The notes under the pieces were generated by a model that did no database searches, was not told where the DNA came from, and worked only from the letters and a program-made list of their open reading frames with translations. A stretch of DNA of 14,985 nt from JAPYTU01 sp036166735 (GTDB taxonomy: Bacteria; Bacteroidota; Bacteroidia; Cytophagales; MED-G16), in assembly GCA_036166735.1 (NCBI GenBank), contig JAYZHG010000063.1, forward strand, positions 1 through 14,985, written 5' to 3'. Each line of letters begins with the position of its first letter. Position 1 is the first letter of the stretch. The translations under genes were made by a program, and so were the position numbers. Of the stretch, positions 14,633 through 14,985 are shown piece by piece.

Positions 14633-14985
14633 ATGGAAAACATTAGAAATTTTTGTATAATAGCTCATATTGATCATGGAAAAAGTACACTTGCAGATAG
14701 ATTATTAGAGTTTACTGGATCTGTTGATAAAAGATATATGACTGATCAATTGCTTGACGATATGGATCTTGAAAAAGAAAGAGGAATTACCATTAAAAGT
14801 CATGCAATTCAGATGAGTCATAAAATTGATAATATTAGTTATGTACTTAATTTAATAGATACTCCTGGTCATGTTGATTTTTCATATGAAGTATCTAGAT
14901 CAATTGCTTCATGCGAAGGAGCTTTATTAATAGTTGATGCGTCTCAGGGAATTCAAGCTCAAACTATATCCAATTTATATCTTGC
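14633..14985 (+). CDS. lepA: Elongation factor 4 (LepA), N-terminal part, cut by right edge
   Basis: The ATG at 14633 opens a frame that runs to the window end: 117 complete codons of a protein that is normally about 600 residues. It is the G domain of the ribosomal translation GTPase LepA/EF4, which acts on stalled or maturing ribosomes. The P-loop AHIDHGKSTLADRLLE is at 11-26, the LepA-specific switch I region LLDDMDLEKERGITIKS at 40-56 and G3 LIDTPGHVDFSYEVSRS at 74-90, then LLIVDASQGIQAQT (98-111), in which Q107/Q109 are typical of LepA rather than of EF-G. The wording KSHAIQM and SNLYL is like that of Bacteroidota LepA. Spacing of 42 bases after the DUF2855 gene and a -7-like element suggest independent transcription. 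NKxD (G4) and everything beyond lie outside the window. Confidence 0.95.
   Translation, partial: MENIRNFCIIAHIDHGKSTLADRLLEFTGSVDKRYMTDQLLDDMDLEKERGITIKSHAIQMSHKIDNISYVLNLIDTPGHVDFSYEVSRSIASCEGALLIVDASQGIQAQTISNLYL

Noticed and set aside
1..14985. Search for a mobile element, CRISPR array, phage, toxin-antitoxin or defence system
   Set aside because: No repeats, transposase, integrase, tRNA-anchored junction or defence-type domain is seen; apart from the clpC frameshift the region is ordinary core chromosome.

Overview
The window is a gene-dense, very A+T-rich stretch (G+C well under a third, judged by eye) that looks like chromosomal DNA of a free-living, Gram-negative member of the Bacteroidota, probably a marine flavobacterial-type lineage with a compact genome. 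The grounds are: a WbqC-like protein; an mltG-thioesterase pair of the kind seen in Flavobacteriia; an LPS-type acyltransferase with an HQCNWE active site; short lipoboxes on three exported proteins; a LepA whose N-terminus has the Bacteroidota-like wording (LDDMDLEKERGITIKSHAIQ); an absence of Shine-Dalgarno sequences; and several upstream TAnnTTTG elements, the known Bacteroidota -7 promoter motif. The phylum assignment is an inference from gene content, not from an rRNA.

Layout. Positions 1-1922 (minus strand) hold a tightly overlapped envelope operon, mltG > 4HBT-type thioesterase > YihY/BrkB membrane protein, the last running off the left edge. Divergent from it is a WbqC-like gene (1953-2558), then a clpC-type AAA+ unfoldase gene (2617-5159) that is split by a one-base frameshift in a run of seven A's. 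Positions 5185-8096 (minus strand) carry fabG, a small cysteine-containing lipoprotein and a lipoprotein of the sorbosone/PQQ-dependent sugar dehydrogenase type. lpd (8208-9596, plus) runs tail to tail into sucD (minus), and kdsC abuts sucD upstream with no gap. From 11075 the plus strand carries a probable operon of a PhoD-like phosphatase lipoprotein, a lipid A-type acyltransferase and a DUF2855 protein, followed by the start of lepA, cut by the right edge.

How the genes fit together. Most are household functions: envelope building (MltG, KdsC, the acyltransferase), fatty acid synthesis (FabG), the 2-oxoglutarate/succinate part of the TCA cycle (Lpd, SucD), protein quality control (ClpC) and translation (LepA). 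The exported lipoproteins (PhoD-like, sugar dehydrogenase-like, lipocalin-like) suggest use of external phosphate esters and sugars.

I found no mobile element, CRISPR array, tRNA, rRNA or defence/toxin system, and no gene-free stretch over 300 bases. The one real anomaly is the clpC frameshift, which falls exactly on a correctly phased A_AAA_AAG slippery heptamer, so that a -1 shift restores the family sequence. It could be programmed or tolerated slippage, a real mutation, or a sequencing error, and the sequence alone does not decide.
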